Assembly: GCA_016839815.1 (NCBI GenBank)
Contig: JAEOTM010000047.1
Coordinates: 1-64,000, forward strand
Direction of reading: 5' to 3'
DNA: 64,000 bases
DNA from: Candidatus Hodarchaeota archaeon
Lineage (GTDB): Archaea > Asgardarchaeota > Heimdallarchaeia > Hodarchaeales > Hodarchaeaceae
Below are positions 8,593 through 16,806 of the stretch, piece by piece. The notes under the pieces were generated by a model. It had not been told where the DNA came from. It saw nothing but the letters and a program-made list of their open reading frames with translations, and searched no databases. How positions within the stretch are numbered: position 1 is the first letter of the stretch; each line of letters begins with the position of its first letter. Made by a program: the position numbers and the translations under genes.

Positions 8593-9329
8593 CAGATAGG
8601 GATCTGTACATCTTCTCCTGTTAACTCTAAGATCATTCTTTTCTGATCCCTGACTATTTGACCATCACGTAACCAACATATTCTGTCTGCGATGTCAATC
8701 AGTTTTAAATCATGTGTTGTATTTATTACAGTTACACCCGTCTCTCGATTTAGCTTTTTAAGCAATTCCACAATTTGAGTTCCTGTTTGAAGATCTAAAT
8801 TAGCTGTTGGTTCATCTGCAAGAATTAAACTTGGCTTATTTGCAATCGCTCGAGCTATTGCAACTCGTTGTTGTTGTCCCCCACTTAATTCTCCTGGTAA
8901 ATGGTGCATTCTGTTTTCTAAGCCAACCAATGTCAAAGCTTCCTTGGCCCGTGCACTAATTTCTTTCCTAGATTTTCCTGACAATTGTAAGGGGAATGCT
9001 ACGTTGTCTAATGCTGTTAAAGAGTCAATGAGGTTAAATGTTTGAAAAACAAATCCTATCTTAAAGACCCGAAGGGATGAAAGTTCTGGTTTATCGAGAT
9101 CAGATAGAGCTAATCCGTCAATTAAACATTCTCCTTCACTTGGTACATCCAGAGCTCCTACCATATTCAATAATGTTGTTTTTCCTGATCCAGATGGTCC
9201 CATTATGACAATGTACTCCCCTGGACTTACTTTCAGGTTGATTCCTCGTAATGCATGAACTTTTTCATCCCCAATTTCGAAATACTTGCGTAAATCTTGA
9301 ATTTGGACTGTTAATTTTGCATCTGACAT
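8589..9329 (-). CDS. ABC transporter ATP-binding protein, MacB/LolD type (1)
   Basis: The 246-residue ATPase has all nucleotide-binding motifs: Walker [10 protein letters not shown] (44-52), Q-loop VFQTFNL, signature LSGGQ (148-152), Walker B LILADE (168-173) and the H-loop TTHD. The sequence ADEPTANLD and the pattern around the Q-loop place it with LolD/MacB/FtsE-like ATPases, which drive FtsX-type permeases for lipoprotein, peptide or antibiotic extrusion. It is cytoplasmic and membrane-associated through its permease. It follows a second ATPase gene by 3 bp in an operon that also carries an FtsX-like permease and a zinc-ribbon protein. Confidence 0.95.
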   Translation of the reverse strand: MSDAKLTVQIQDLRKYFEIGDEKVHALRGINLKVSPGEYIVIMGPSGSGKTTLLNMVGALDVPSEGECLIDGLALSDLDKPELSSLRVFKIGFVFQTFNLIDSLTALDNVAFPLQLSGKSRKEISARAKEALTLVGLENRMHHLPGELSGGQQQRVAIARAIANKPSLILADEPTANLDLQTGTQIVELLKKLNRETGVTVINTTHDLKLIDIADRICWLRDGQIVRDQKRMILELTGEDVQIPIC

Positions 9330-9332
9330 TTC

Positions 9333-10091
9333 TTATTCTGCTCCGATTGTAGGGTCCTCACAAGCGCCTTCATCTCCCGCAAGGGTCACTTTCACATTAT
9401 GAATAGTTTCAATACGCTTGATTTTTCCATCTTCAATCCATATAATACGATCCGATACATCAATCATCTTAAGATCATGAGTAGCAGTTAGAATGGTTGT
9501 ACCTTGTTCTGTGTTTAAATCACGCAATAAAGTTATAATCTCTAATCCTGTTTCAAGGTCTAGATTTCCAGTTGGTTCATCTGCAAGAATAATAGCCGGT
9601 TCATTGACAAGTGATCGTGCAATGGCTACTCGTTGTTGCTGTCCCCCACTCAACTGAGCTGGTCGATGATCCATACGATCGCCTAATCCCACTAGTTTTA
9701 ATACTTCTTCTACTTTCTTCTGACGAGGTTCTCTAGGTTTTTTAGCAAATATCGCAGGCATCTCGACATTTTCAAATGCTGTAAGATTCGGAATTAAATT
9801 GAATGTTTGGAAAATATACCCGATTTTTCTGCAACGAAGCCATGCTAGTTCATATGCATCCAATTTAGCAATGTCAACCTCATCAATATACACTCGGCCC
9901 TTTGTTGGTTGATCTAATCCACCTACGCAATTGAAAAATGTTGTTTTTCCACTACCAGATGGTCCCATTAAACTTACATATTCTCCATGCTTGATTTGAA
10001 CAGAAATTCCTTGTAAAGCGTCAACTCTTTCTTGTCCCATAAAATATGTTCTATAGATGTCTTCTACTTTAAGCGTATACTGAAAACTCAT
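9333..10091 (-). CDS. ABC transporter ATP-binding protein, MacB/LolD type (2)
   Basis: The 252-residue paralogue of the ATPase encoded downstream has Walker [10 protein letters not shown] (43-51), signature LSGGQ (147-151), Walker B IILADE (167-172) and ADEPTGNLD. The tail beyond residue 225 is acidic with a Cys, unlike its neighbour. Two non-identical ATPases in tandem suggest a heterodimeric nucleotide-binding pair energising FtsX-type permeases, either the short one encoded just upstream or the large one at 16807. The gene is 19 bp downstream of the permease gene and 3 bp upstream of the next ATPase gene, so co-transcription is nearly certain. Confidence 0.95.
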   Translation of the reverse strand: MSFQYTLKVEDIYRTYFMGQERVDALQGISVQIKHGEYVSLMGPSGSGKTTFFNCVGGLDQPTKGRVYIDEVDIAKLDAYELAWLRCRKIGYIFQTFNLIPNLTAFENVEMPAIFAKKPREPRQKKVEEVLKLVGLGDRMDHRPAQLSGGQQQRVAIARSLVNEPAIILADEPTGNLDLETGLEIITLLRDLNTEQGTTILTATHDLKMIDVSDRIIWIEDGKIKRIETIHNVKVTLAGDEGACEDPTIGAE

Positions 10092-10110
10092 TGTTTACAC
10101 CCAGGTTTCT

Positions 10111-10740
10111 TTACGTTCTTCTTAATGCCTCGGCTGGATTCAATCTGGAAGCTCCATATACAGGAATTATGGATGCAAAGACAACTAATATGCTTGACAA
10201 AATTACTCCTCCAATACCTAAAAGACCAATAAACTCCGTTTGTGTATTTAGGAAAGCCATTGTAGAATCATAGTTAAATTCCAACAATGTTAATCCAATT
10301 CCAATCAGTACTCCTAAAATCGAACCAAATATCCCTGATATAATCCCTATGAAGAGACTTTCAAAGAGGAAAAGTTTGATTACATGACTGGGTAGAGTAC
10401 CAAGAGTCATGTATGTTCCAATTTCTCCACTACGCTGTCCCACTTCCATGAACATAGAATTAGTGACACCTACAACACATAATATTAGTCCTACTAAAAA
10501 TAAGTAACTCTGTTCTCTCGCTATATTAGATGTTGGATCAAAATGGTCTACTAACATTGAATAGACAATCAGGGTAATAATAAAGGAGATACCCAGTATG
10601 ATACCGACACTAGTAATTAGTACTCGTCCTTTTCTCTGACGGATATTTTTCCATGCATGCTTAAGAGCTGTTGTGGAAGTATATTGGGTTTTGGGTAATC
10701 CTAACCTGTTCAGTTTAGTCATTAACAATATCCTCCTCAA
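10111..10740 (-). CDS. Minimal FtsX-like ABC permease lacking the extracellular domain
   Basis: The product has 209 residues with four predicted membrane helices. It has the FtsX core pattern: an N-terminal amphipathic stretch ALKHAWKNIRQRKGR before helix 1, later GQRSGEIGTYMTLGTLPSHV between helices 2 and 3, and ASRLNPAEALR at the C-terminus. A normal MacB/LolC-type permease has a domain of 200 or more residues between helices 1 and 2; here only about 15 residues remain. Whether this is a reduced permease working alone or one half of a heterodimer with the 579-residue permease at 16807 cannot be told. Its start overlaps the upstream zinc-ribbon gene by 26 bp. Confidence 0.8.
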   Translation of the reverse strand: MRRILLMTKLNRLGLPKTQYTSTTALKHAWKNIRQRKGRVLITSVGIILGISFIITLIVYSMLVDHFDPTSNIAREQSYLFLVGLILCVVGVTNSMFMEVGQRSGEIGTYMTLGTLPSHVIKLFLFESLFIGIISGIFGSILGVLIGIGLTLLEFNYDSTMAFLNTQTEFIGLLGIGGVILSSILVVFASIIPVYGASRLNPAEALRRT

Positions 10741-11101
10741 TCTCTTCTGGATGTTCCAAAGTTTCTAGCTTCAAACTATCATCAATGATTTGTCTCCACT
10801 GGATTTTTTCTGTAATTAACTCTTCAAGATGAGATTTGAGAACTATTCTTGCTTTCTCTTCACCCAATCGTGTTGCATTCCACGTAACATATGGGGAATA
10901 AAATCTTGCACGTTCTAACTGAGCTTGATTCTCAACAATTTCAAATTTAATAAATCCTAACTCTCCTAAATAGCAAACTGAATTTGGACAAAGAATATCA
11001 ACTTCTCTCATTTCCTTTTTAAGGTAAAGTATGTTATAATCAGAAGAGTCATTCAATTTGTGGCCACAAGGACATTGTGCATGTGTTTCTTTAGAATCCA
11101 T
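10715..11101 (-). CDS. Small zinc-ribbon-like protein preceding the ABC operon
   Basis: This 128-residue soluble protein has CPCG (residues 10-13) and CPNSVC (about 38-43), four cysteines able to bind one zinc ion. They are followed by an alpha-helical, acidic region with many Glu and Leu to the C-terminus. I do not recognise a named family. It is the first gene of the operon with the minimal FtsX permease and two ABC ATPases, and its 3' end overlaps the permease gene by 26 bp, so it probably acts with the transporter, perhaps as a cytoplasmic adaptor or regulator (inference). A tandem GATATAT site lies about 120-140 bp upstream. Confidence 0.6.
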   Translation of the reverse strand: MDSKETHAQCPCGHKLNDSSDYNILYLKKEMREVDILCPNSVCYLGELGFIKFEIVENQAQLERARFYSPYVTWNATRLGEEKARIVLKSHLEELITEKIQWRQIIDDSLKLETLEHPEEIEEDIVND

Positions 11102-11218
11102 TTCTAAACTTCCAAAGAGACGAAATAAAACTGAGATTACTGGTAACTACTGTGTAGTGGTATTTTATTTCCCCTATTTATCGTGATTGGTCTTATTTTC
11201 TTAAGTGTTGTCTTCTCT

Positions 11219-11241
11219 GATATATTGGATTTTGATATATC
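11219..11241. promoter_or_regulatory. Tandem GATATAT site upstream of the ABC transporter operon
   Basis: GATATATT (11219-11226) and GATATATC (11234-11241) are 15 bp apart, the same spacing as at 2749/2764 and 16608/16623. The pair lies about 120-140 bp upstream of the operon start at 11101 (minus strand) and just beyond the stop of the TldE gene at 11267. It is a candidate operator. Confidence 0.45.
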
Positions 11242-11266
11242 GGTGTTTGATATTTAAAAATGATCC

Positions 11267-12664
11267 CTATCCAACAATTTTCCCAAGTTTGGTTTTTCTG
11301 GGTTTCCCAAGAATTCTTAGATGATCAACTCGCATACTCGGAATTTTTGAAAAGTATCCTGAATCTACTTCATCACCAATTCCTGATATCTTACCTAATA
11401 GTTCATAGATATTTCCAAAAATCGATATTTTACCCACAGCCTTTGATTCTTTTCCATTTTTTATGTTAAAGGCTTCTGATGTCCTCAATTCGAAATCTCC
11501 AGTAAGAATATCTAGATAATTCAAAGAAGCAATCCCATTAACCCTTACTCCATTCGTTATTCCCTCCTGCAATTGATTATCCCCCTGTTTGGTCGGTTTA
11601 ATCAATAAATTTGTTAGAATAATAGAGGGGGGAATACGATGTATAGGATTACCTATGATATCTGGTATGCCTCGTAACGTATTTCCAGAGGGCGATTGAT
11701 TACCTGCATGTATCAGATCTTTGGGCTTATTTTTTAGCATTCCTTCACGATATAGTAGTAATTCTTTCGTTTGTATTCCCTCATGGTCAAATGGACTAGA
11801 ACCTAGCCGTGTAGCATCATTCGCATCCTCTCGTACTTCAATCAAAGGTGAGATTTGCCTTGGTAAATCAGGATTTTTGGGATTTATTGAATTTGAAAGG
11901 AGAGGACGGAGAATCAGATCACCAATTTGACACATTGCACTAGTATCAAAAACGACTGTCAGGATTTGATTATCTGTTATTCTTTTAGGTTTTGTATATT
12001 CCTTTGACTCAGCTAGTTCAGCATCAAAATCTATTGACAAAGCATCTGTAAGATTCCGATAAATTCTCCTATAATTCTTTTCAAAAATAATCTCAGCTTT
12101 AAGACCTGCTATAAACCGCGCTTGAGTCATTATAAAAGAATCAGAGTGATTGATACTTAAATCATTAGAATTAACTATTGCAATATCTCGTTTTTTAGTC
12201 GCTACAACACCCGATTCAAGATATATGGGCACTTTATGAGCTTGAACGGAATCTCGAAGAGTTTGAGCGTGTTCTACTATTTCGGTTAAAGAAAATCTAT
12301 CGATTTTTGAATCATATTGATTCAGAAATTCATTATTCATCTGAGGTTTTTCGGATGCAAATTCAAATATTTTCGAAGAAAAAGCTGGAACAGAGGAATT
12401 CAAAATAGAACTTAGCTTATCTTCAAGGGTTTCCTTATTGTATCCATCAATCGTTTGGAAAACCATTTGACTATTCTTTTGGTAGCGAATACCAAATCCA
12501 AGTTCTTCTGATGTGGAAAGATCCACAATCTTACTTGAGGAAAATAATACCTGTTTTACTATAGATTGAGTCCCGAATACCTCCGCTGTAGCAGCTCCAG
12601 ATTTCATAACTTCATCGTATACTTCTCTCGTTTGTTCCAACAGGGTGTTTTGGGTTGATTCCAT
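11267..12664 (-). CDS. TldE/PmbA-like protease subunit (pair 2)
   Basis: The 465-residue product shows the TldE pattern without a metal motif: N-terminal AATAEVFGTQ, strand LGFGIRYQ, central FDHEGIQTKELLLYREGMLKN and a GNTLRGIPD element. It is more diverged than the other two TldE proteins here. It follows its TldD-like partner by 19 bp on the same strand and should form a heterodimer with it. The first ATG (12664) gives a normal family length. Confidence 0.85.
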   Translation of the reverse strand: MESTQNTLLEQTREVYDEVMKSGAATAEVFGTQSIVKQVLFSSSKIVDLSTSEELGFGIRYQKNSQMVFQTIDGYNKETLEDKLSSILNSSVPAFSSKIFEFASEKPQMNNEFLNQYDSKIDRFSLTEIVEHAQTLRDSVQAHKVPIYLESGVVATKKRDIAIVNSNDLSINHSDSFIMTQARFIAGLKAEIIFEKNYRRIYRNLTDALSIDFDAELAESKEYTKPKRITDNQILTVVFDTSAMCQIGDLILRPLLSNSINPKNPDLPRQISPLIEVREDANDATRLGSSPFDHEGIQTKELLLYREGMLKNKPKDLIHAGNQSPSGNTLRGIPDIIGNPIHRIPPSIILTNLLIKPTKQGDNQLQEGITNGVRVNGIASLNYLDILTGDFELRTSEAFNIKNGKESKAVGKISIFGNIYELLGKISGIGDEVDSGYFSKIPSMRVDHLRILGKPRKTKLGKIVG

Positions 12665-12683
12665 TCGTATTTCGTCCTCTTAC

Positions 12684-14069
12684 CTATCTTTCTTGAACTT
12701 GAAATCGTTCGAAAAGCATACTTGGGGAAACTACTCCACAGATGATACCACCACCTTTTGTACAGTGGATCCCTGACACAACAGCTTTATTTCCAATCTT
12801 TTGAAGGCCTGTAGTAAAATCTTTGATTGGTGAAGTAATGATTACTGACAGGGGGAGATCTTTATGCAATTCTCCATTTGTAAAAAGAAGAGAATGTTCT
12901 GGTAATATTTTCAATGTATTATTTGGCCAATCTACCGAGACTTCCAAAGATCCTTGACAAAAAACCCCTTGTTGAGCTTTAGTCATCATTTCGTGAATAC
13001 TCGCATCCCCAGGTTGTATCTTGAGATTTGTAGTTACAGGGAAGAGATACTGGTTATTCAATGATAAACGTGCATTTCCACTGTTTTTTACTTTTAGAGT
13101 TTCTGCAGAGTTAGAATCTGTAATATAGCTAGTAACTACTCCATCTTTCACTAGAATCGTTTCTGTACTCGGTAATCCCTCAGCATCGAGATAAAACTTT
13201 ACTAGTCGAGGATCCGAATAATTTGGTATGTCATGAATGCTTATAGCTTTTGAAAAAATCCTTTTCTTATATTTTTTCCTCCAAGGACTCCCAGAAACAG
13301 CAAAATCACCATCTAAACCATGGATCAGTTCATGAAATATAGCTCCTGTCAGATTTCCGTCCATAATGACGGGCATCCTTTTCTTGGGTGGTAAGGTAAC
13401 AAGTGTCGAATTTAGAAATCTCTGAGCTTTGGTTTTACCAGTTATTGCAGCAAGTTTTGGAGAAAAATTTGTTTTGTTTATTGCCCCAGCTAAAGTAAAA
13501 GACCGATGTAGTTTTTTCAGTGCATATTCATAATGCATATTAAGATCCAAGTTAAATTCTGATATTGGATAAGACACAAATTGAGCGTTAGAATTACCTA
13601 AGTATAACATTCCCTCTCTATCCTGATATCTAAAACTAGTTTCTATTCTTGAAGAAATTTCCCTAATTGATGAATCAATCTTCTTCAGAAAGTTAATCTT
13701 TTCCCTATCTGAAATATCCTGTTCTTTTTCCTCTAATAATCGACTAGATTTCATGTCATTTAATTTATGAAGGACTGGCTTTTGAGAAATCTGAGGTTCT
13801 ATCGAACCAGATGTTCGAAGGGATGAAAAAGCATTTTCAACTACTTGGTTGAGAGACTGATCAGATATAGATGTTGTATGGCTATGACCAAAGGATTCAT
13901 CAATCCAGAGAGCTAGGTATAATTCGATACGATCTGAAGTATGATTCCACTCTTTTTTCCCTTGTGAAAACGTTAATTCAAAACATTTAAGCTGTGTTAA
14001 TCTAATCTCAGAGTAAGTGGCACCTTGTTCTTTACAAAGAGTGGTAATAATCTTAAAAGTATTGTACAA
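12684..14069 (-). CDS. Divergent TldD-like metalloprotease with HExxH motif (pair 2)
   Basis: The 461-residue protein matches TldD throughout: an N-terminal segment ATYSEIRLTQ, LDGDFAVSGSP after the active site, DAEGLPSTETILVKDG, SGNARLS, and a C-terminal HCTKGGG with the usual cysteine. The active site reads HELIHG (from His246), so the spacing is HExxH rather than the HExxxH (HESVGH or HESFGH) of the other two TldD proteins in this window. I checked the codons at about 13320-13334 and the one-residue deletion is clear. The start is TTG at 14069; no ATG lies close by. The TldE partner follows after 19 bp. Confidence 0.85.
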   Translation of the reverse strand: MYNTFKIITTLCKEQGATYSEIRLTQLKCFELTFSQGKKEWNHTSDRIELYLALWIDESFGHSHTTSISDQSLNQVVENAFSSLRTSGSIEPQISQKPVLHKLNDMKSSRLLEEKEQDISDREKINFLKKIDSSIREISSRIETSFRYQDREGMLYLGNSNAQFVSYPISEFNLDLNMHYEYALKKLHRSFTLAGAINKTNFSPKLAAITGKTKAQRFLNSTLVTLPPKKRMPVIMDGNLTGAIFHELIHGLDGDFAVSGSPWRKKYKKRIFSKAISIHDIPNYSDPRLVKFYLDAEGLPSTETILVKDGVVTSYITDSNSAETLKVKNSGNARLSLNNQYLFPVTTNLKIQPGDASIHEMMTKAQQGVFCQGSLEVSVDWPNNTLKILPEHSLLFTNGELHKDLPLSVIITSPIKDFTTGLQKIGNKAVVSGIHCTKGGGIICGVVSPSMLFERFQVQER

Positions 14070-14166
14070 TCAAAAACCTCAGGTTTGAAGAATATTGGGA
14101 GGGAATAGCTATTGTTTACAATTGAATTCTGTTGAGTTAAATAATTAGTTTAAAGGAATATGAATG

Positions 14167-14201
14167 AAAAAAAACGAAGAAAGGAAGTATATTCTTCCTT
14201 T
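14167..14201 (-). terminator. Hairpin terminator after the OPT-like transporter gene
   Basis: On the minus strand a perfect 8-bp stem AAAGGAAG/CTTCCTTT (14201-14194 with 14187-14180, loop of 6) is followed by CTTCG and a run of eight T (14174-14167). It lies 20 bp beyond the transporter stop and separates that gene from the TldD/TldE pair downstream. Confidence 0.65.
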
Positions 14202-14220
14202 ATTCTACTTAGAGTCTATC

Positions 14221-16413
14221 TTATGTCTTGGGTTTTCGTAGATAACCAAGATTCTTTCTTCTGGTGAGTAAGGAATATATAATTATGACGATTACAATCA
14301 CTGCTATCCCAAGTACAATTGCTATAATTGCTCCAGGATCGAACGCGAAATAGAGGTTAATAAATACATCTACTGCTGTTATCACACCAACTCCAGTTAA
14401 TGCACCGGCTCCAATTGGCATACCTATGTCCATGAAGCCCTCGACTCCTTTACTTCGAATAAATACTATTCTAATTAATCCACCAATACCCATGGTGACA
14501 ATTAAGAACGGTGGCATTGCTGTACCAATACCTACACCTATAGGATTTATAGGAGCAAACCCTAATGGAATTCGAATTAAGACAAGAATAACACCGATAA
14601 GAGCACCTAATAATAATGGTAAAATTTTGAAAACCTCTAAGCTCCCTGATAAAAAGGCAAGAGAGGTCTCAATTCCGGGATCCCATGCTTGAGTGGGTAA
14701 TTTCTCTGATCTAAGTCCATAAGCACTCCAAAGAAATAATGCTACAAAAGGACCAATGAGCATAGGAATCCCACGTCTTATAAATTCACTTGCTCCTACC
14801 TTCCAGAATGTTAAATTGATCTGTTCAGCCATAACACAATGAGCAATATACCCACAACCAGATTGTTGTGCGGAAAACGTAACACCACCTATTGAATATG
14901 CAGGATAATTCATACGAATTCCCGATAGGAAAATTGTCAAATCGAACAATTGTGGAGAGGGGGCCATACCCATTCCCATTGTACCGAGAGATCTTGTAAT
15001 CATCAAGTTTGATAGAAGCGGAAAAATCGTCACTAGAAAAAGTACTACAATAATCCACAGAGGATCGAAATAATCTGATAAAACGATCCATATTATCCCG
15101 TATACAATTCCTACCCCAAAGAAAACTAGTAAGCTGGTAGTTAATGGTAATTCCCCTTGTTTTGATATAGATCGCATCTTTTTCAGATCTCTTAAAGAAG
15201 CGACTAATAATTTACTAGAAAGTAGTAGGGGAAGCATTGAACCAACAAAAATGATTGCTGCTGAGAATGAAATTCCCCAAATGCTTTGAGATTCTCCCCA
15301 AAGTGCCATTATTGCTCCCTTAGAACCCCCTTCACTCGTATACTTCAGAAATGGCCATAAACCTTCAAAGTTTATTCCTTCAGCAAACCAGGAAAGATCT
15401 GCATACTTGCCATAAGGATTAAATCCAATTGTCCACATAATTGCTAACATAGGCATAATTACTAAAGAGAAGGTCAGGGCACCCAAAAGAGCTCCAAAGG
15501 AAACCTCTTTTGGTACTAAAAAGCCTAGGATTAAGAAAAAGGCGTTAAAGCTAACAGCAAAGAATGCACCTTTTAATAGTGGATGAATATTCCATAATTC
15601 TTCTGTGAAAAAGATACTTGTTTCAATAATCCCGCCCCGTGAACCTGGATCATCCACAGGTAATGCAGGATTCAAAAAAGGAAGCCAATCTAGAATAGAT
15701 CGAATCGGTTCAATTTTGGTTATATTATACATCAAATCGGGCATATTTACATCAAGAGTATTTGGAATGTACAGTATCGTCATTACAATTGTAGCACCAA
15801 GAAGTCCTCTTACGAAATATTTGAATCGATAATCCATTTTACCAGAGGCTAGATTCTGGACTGTTTCCGCTTTTAGGGAATGGATTGGCCATGGCATGAC
15901 TTCTAATTCCATATAGTATTTTCTAAGAATAAACCCAAATCCTAAACCACTTAAGATACCAATTTGGTAGAGAAGGAAGAAAAATATTATAGGATAAAGC
16001 CATTCAACAGCAATAGGTATTCTATCCGCAATTATACCTGAATTTATATCAGGCAACATCCACCATGGTAAGGTTATTCCTGCATCGATTATTTTCTCGT
16101 GAGTAGCAAACTGAATCCAATATACAACTGATGAGGCGGACAAAGCAGGTGTTGCAGCTAAGACTAATCCTAATTCTTGTTTTGTGGCTTTTTCTCCAGT
16201 CCATGCAAAATACCTAGAGATTATTAATCCCGCAACAAACATGAAGGCCCAACCACTGAAGATACCAGTAGTCATATCTGCATAAGTGGCTGCGAATGAG
16301 AAAAAACCGCCTAAGACGGTCATGGCAAGAATTACTCGTAGTGACATTTCCCGTTTTTTGTTAACATTTACTGCTGAGGCCTTTAGAACCTCTTCTGCAT
16401 TATAATCACTCAT
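14221..16413 (-). CDS. OPT-like polytopic membrane transporter
   Basis: The 730-residue protein has about 14-16 hydrophobic segments, the size and density of oligopeptide (OPT/YSL) transporters. Suggestive features are the cytoplasmic loop with MEVMPWPIHSLKAETVQNLA after helix 4-5, the GCGYIAHCVMAEQIN segment, and the Gly-rich GVGIGTAMPPFLIVTMGIGG near the C-terminus. OPT proteins import peptides or metal chelates with protons. The match is by overall pattern; it may belong to an uncharacterised OPT-related family. It lies upstream of the second TldD/TldE pair but is separated by a terminator, and it diverges from the FtsX-TldD-M28 operon. The context suggests peptide uptake feeding cytoplasmic peptidases (inference). 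Confidence 0.6.
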   Translation of the reverse strand: MSDYNAEEVLKASAVNVNKKREMSLRVILAMTVLGGFFSFAATYADMTTGIFSGWAFMFVAGLIISRYFAWTGEKATKQELGLVLAATPALSASSVVYWIQFATHEKIIDAGITLPWWMLPDINSGIIADRIPIAVEWLYPIIFFFLLYQIGILSGLGFGFILRKYYMELEVMPWPIHSLKAETVQNLASGKMDYRFKYFVRGLLGATIVMTILYIPNTLDVNMPDLMYNITKIEPIRSILDWLPFLNPALPVDDPGSRGGIIETSIFFTEELWNIHPLLKGAFFAVSFNAFFLILGFLVPKEVSFGALLGALTFSLVIMPMLAIMWTIGFNPYGKYADLSWFAEGINFEGLWPFLKYTSEGGSKGAIMALWGESQSIWGISFSAAIIFVGSMLPLLLSSKLLVASLRDLKKMRSISKQGELPLTTSLLVFFGVGIVYGIIWIVLSDYFDPLWIIVVLFLVTIFPLLSNLMITRSLGTMGMGMAPSPQLFDLTIFLSGIRMNYPAYSIGGVTFSAQQSGCGYIAHCVMAEQINLTFWKVGASEFIRRGIPMLIGPFVALFLWSAYGLRSEKLPTQAWDPGIETSLAFLSGSLEVFKILPLLLGALIGVILVLIRIPLGFAPINPIGVGIGTAMPPFLIVTMGIGGLIRIVFIRSKGVEGFMDIGMPIGAGALTGVGVITAVDVFINLYFAFDPGAIIAIVLGIAVIVIVIIIYSLLTRRKNLGYLRKPKT

Positions 16414-16606
16414 TCAGTTTTACCTCTATTTTGTCCATTTCTGATTGAATTATGAAAGCACAAAGATCCTTGGATTATTTATCCAAAAAAGCGATAAGAA
16501 TAAGTCTTTCTTCTTCATTCTTAAGAGTTATGGCATATTCGCTATATTAGCACAAATCCTACCAATTTAGATGTAAAAAAATGAGAATTACCACTTTTTT
16601 ATTTAT

Positions 16607-16630
16607 GGATATGTCCGAATCTGATATATC
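16607..16630. promoter_or_regulatory. Tandem GATATGTC/GATATATC site in a 393-bp divergent intergenic region
   Basis: GGATATGTCC (16607-16616) and GATATATC (16623-16630) are spaced 15 bp core to core, as at 2749 and 11219. The intergenic stretch 16414-16806 separates the OPT-like gene (minus) from the FtsX permease operon (plus) and otherwise holds only A/T-rich sequence. GGAGTT at 16795-16800 is a good ribosome site for the start at 16807. Confidence 0.45.
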
Positions 16631-16806
16631 AAATGGTTTACTCTTCTACTTTATTTCAAATATCGCCATATTAACTTGAAGGATTTGTAAGTTTAACAGC
16701 ACTCGGATTCAATTCAGCAAATATGGAATATTATCTAAGGAAATTTTCTTTATCAACATAAAATATATCAATATAAAATTCAGACTTTTTTTATGGAGTT
16801 AAATTT

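Noticed and set aside
14426..14692. Antisense frame opposite the OPT-like gene
   Set aside because: It is the complement of conserved membrane helices and has no independent support.
16581..16679. 32-codon frame (ATG 16581) overlapping the GATATATC pair
   Set aside because: It runs through the palindromes, has no ribosome site and no recognisable motif. It is better read as part of the regulatory intergenic region.
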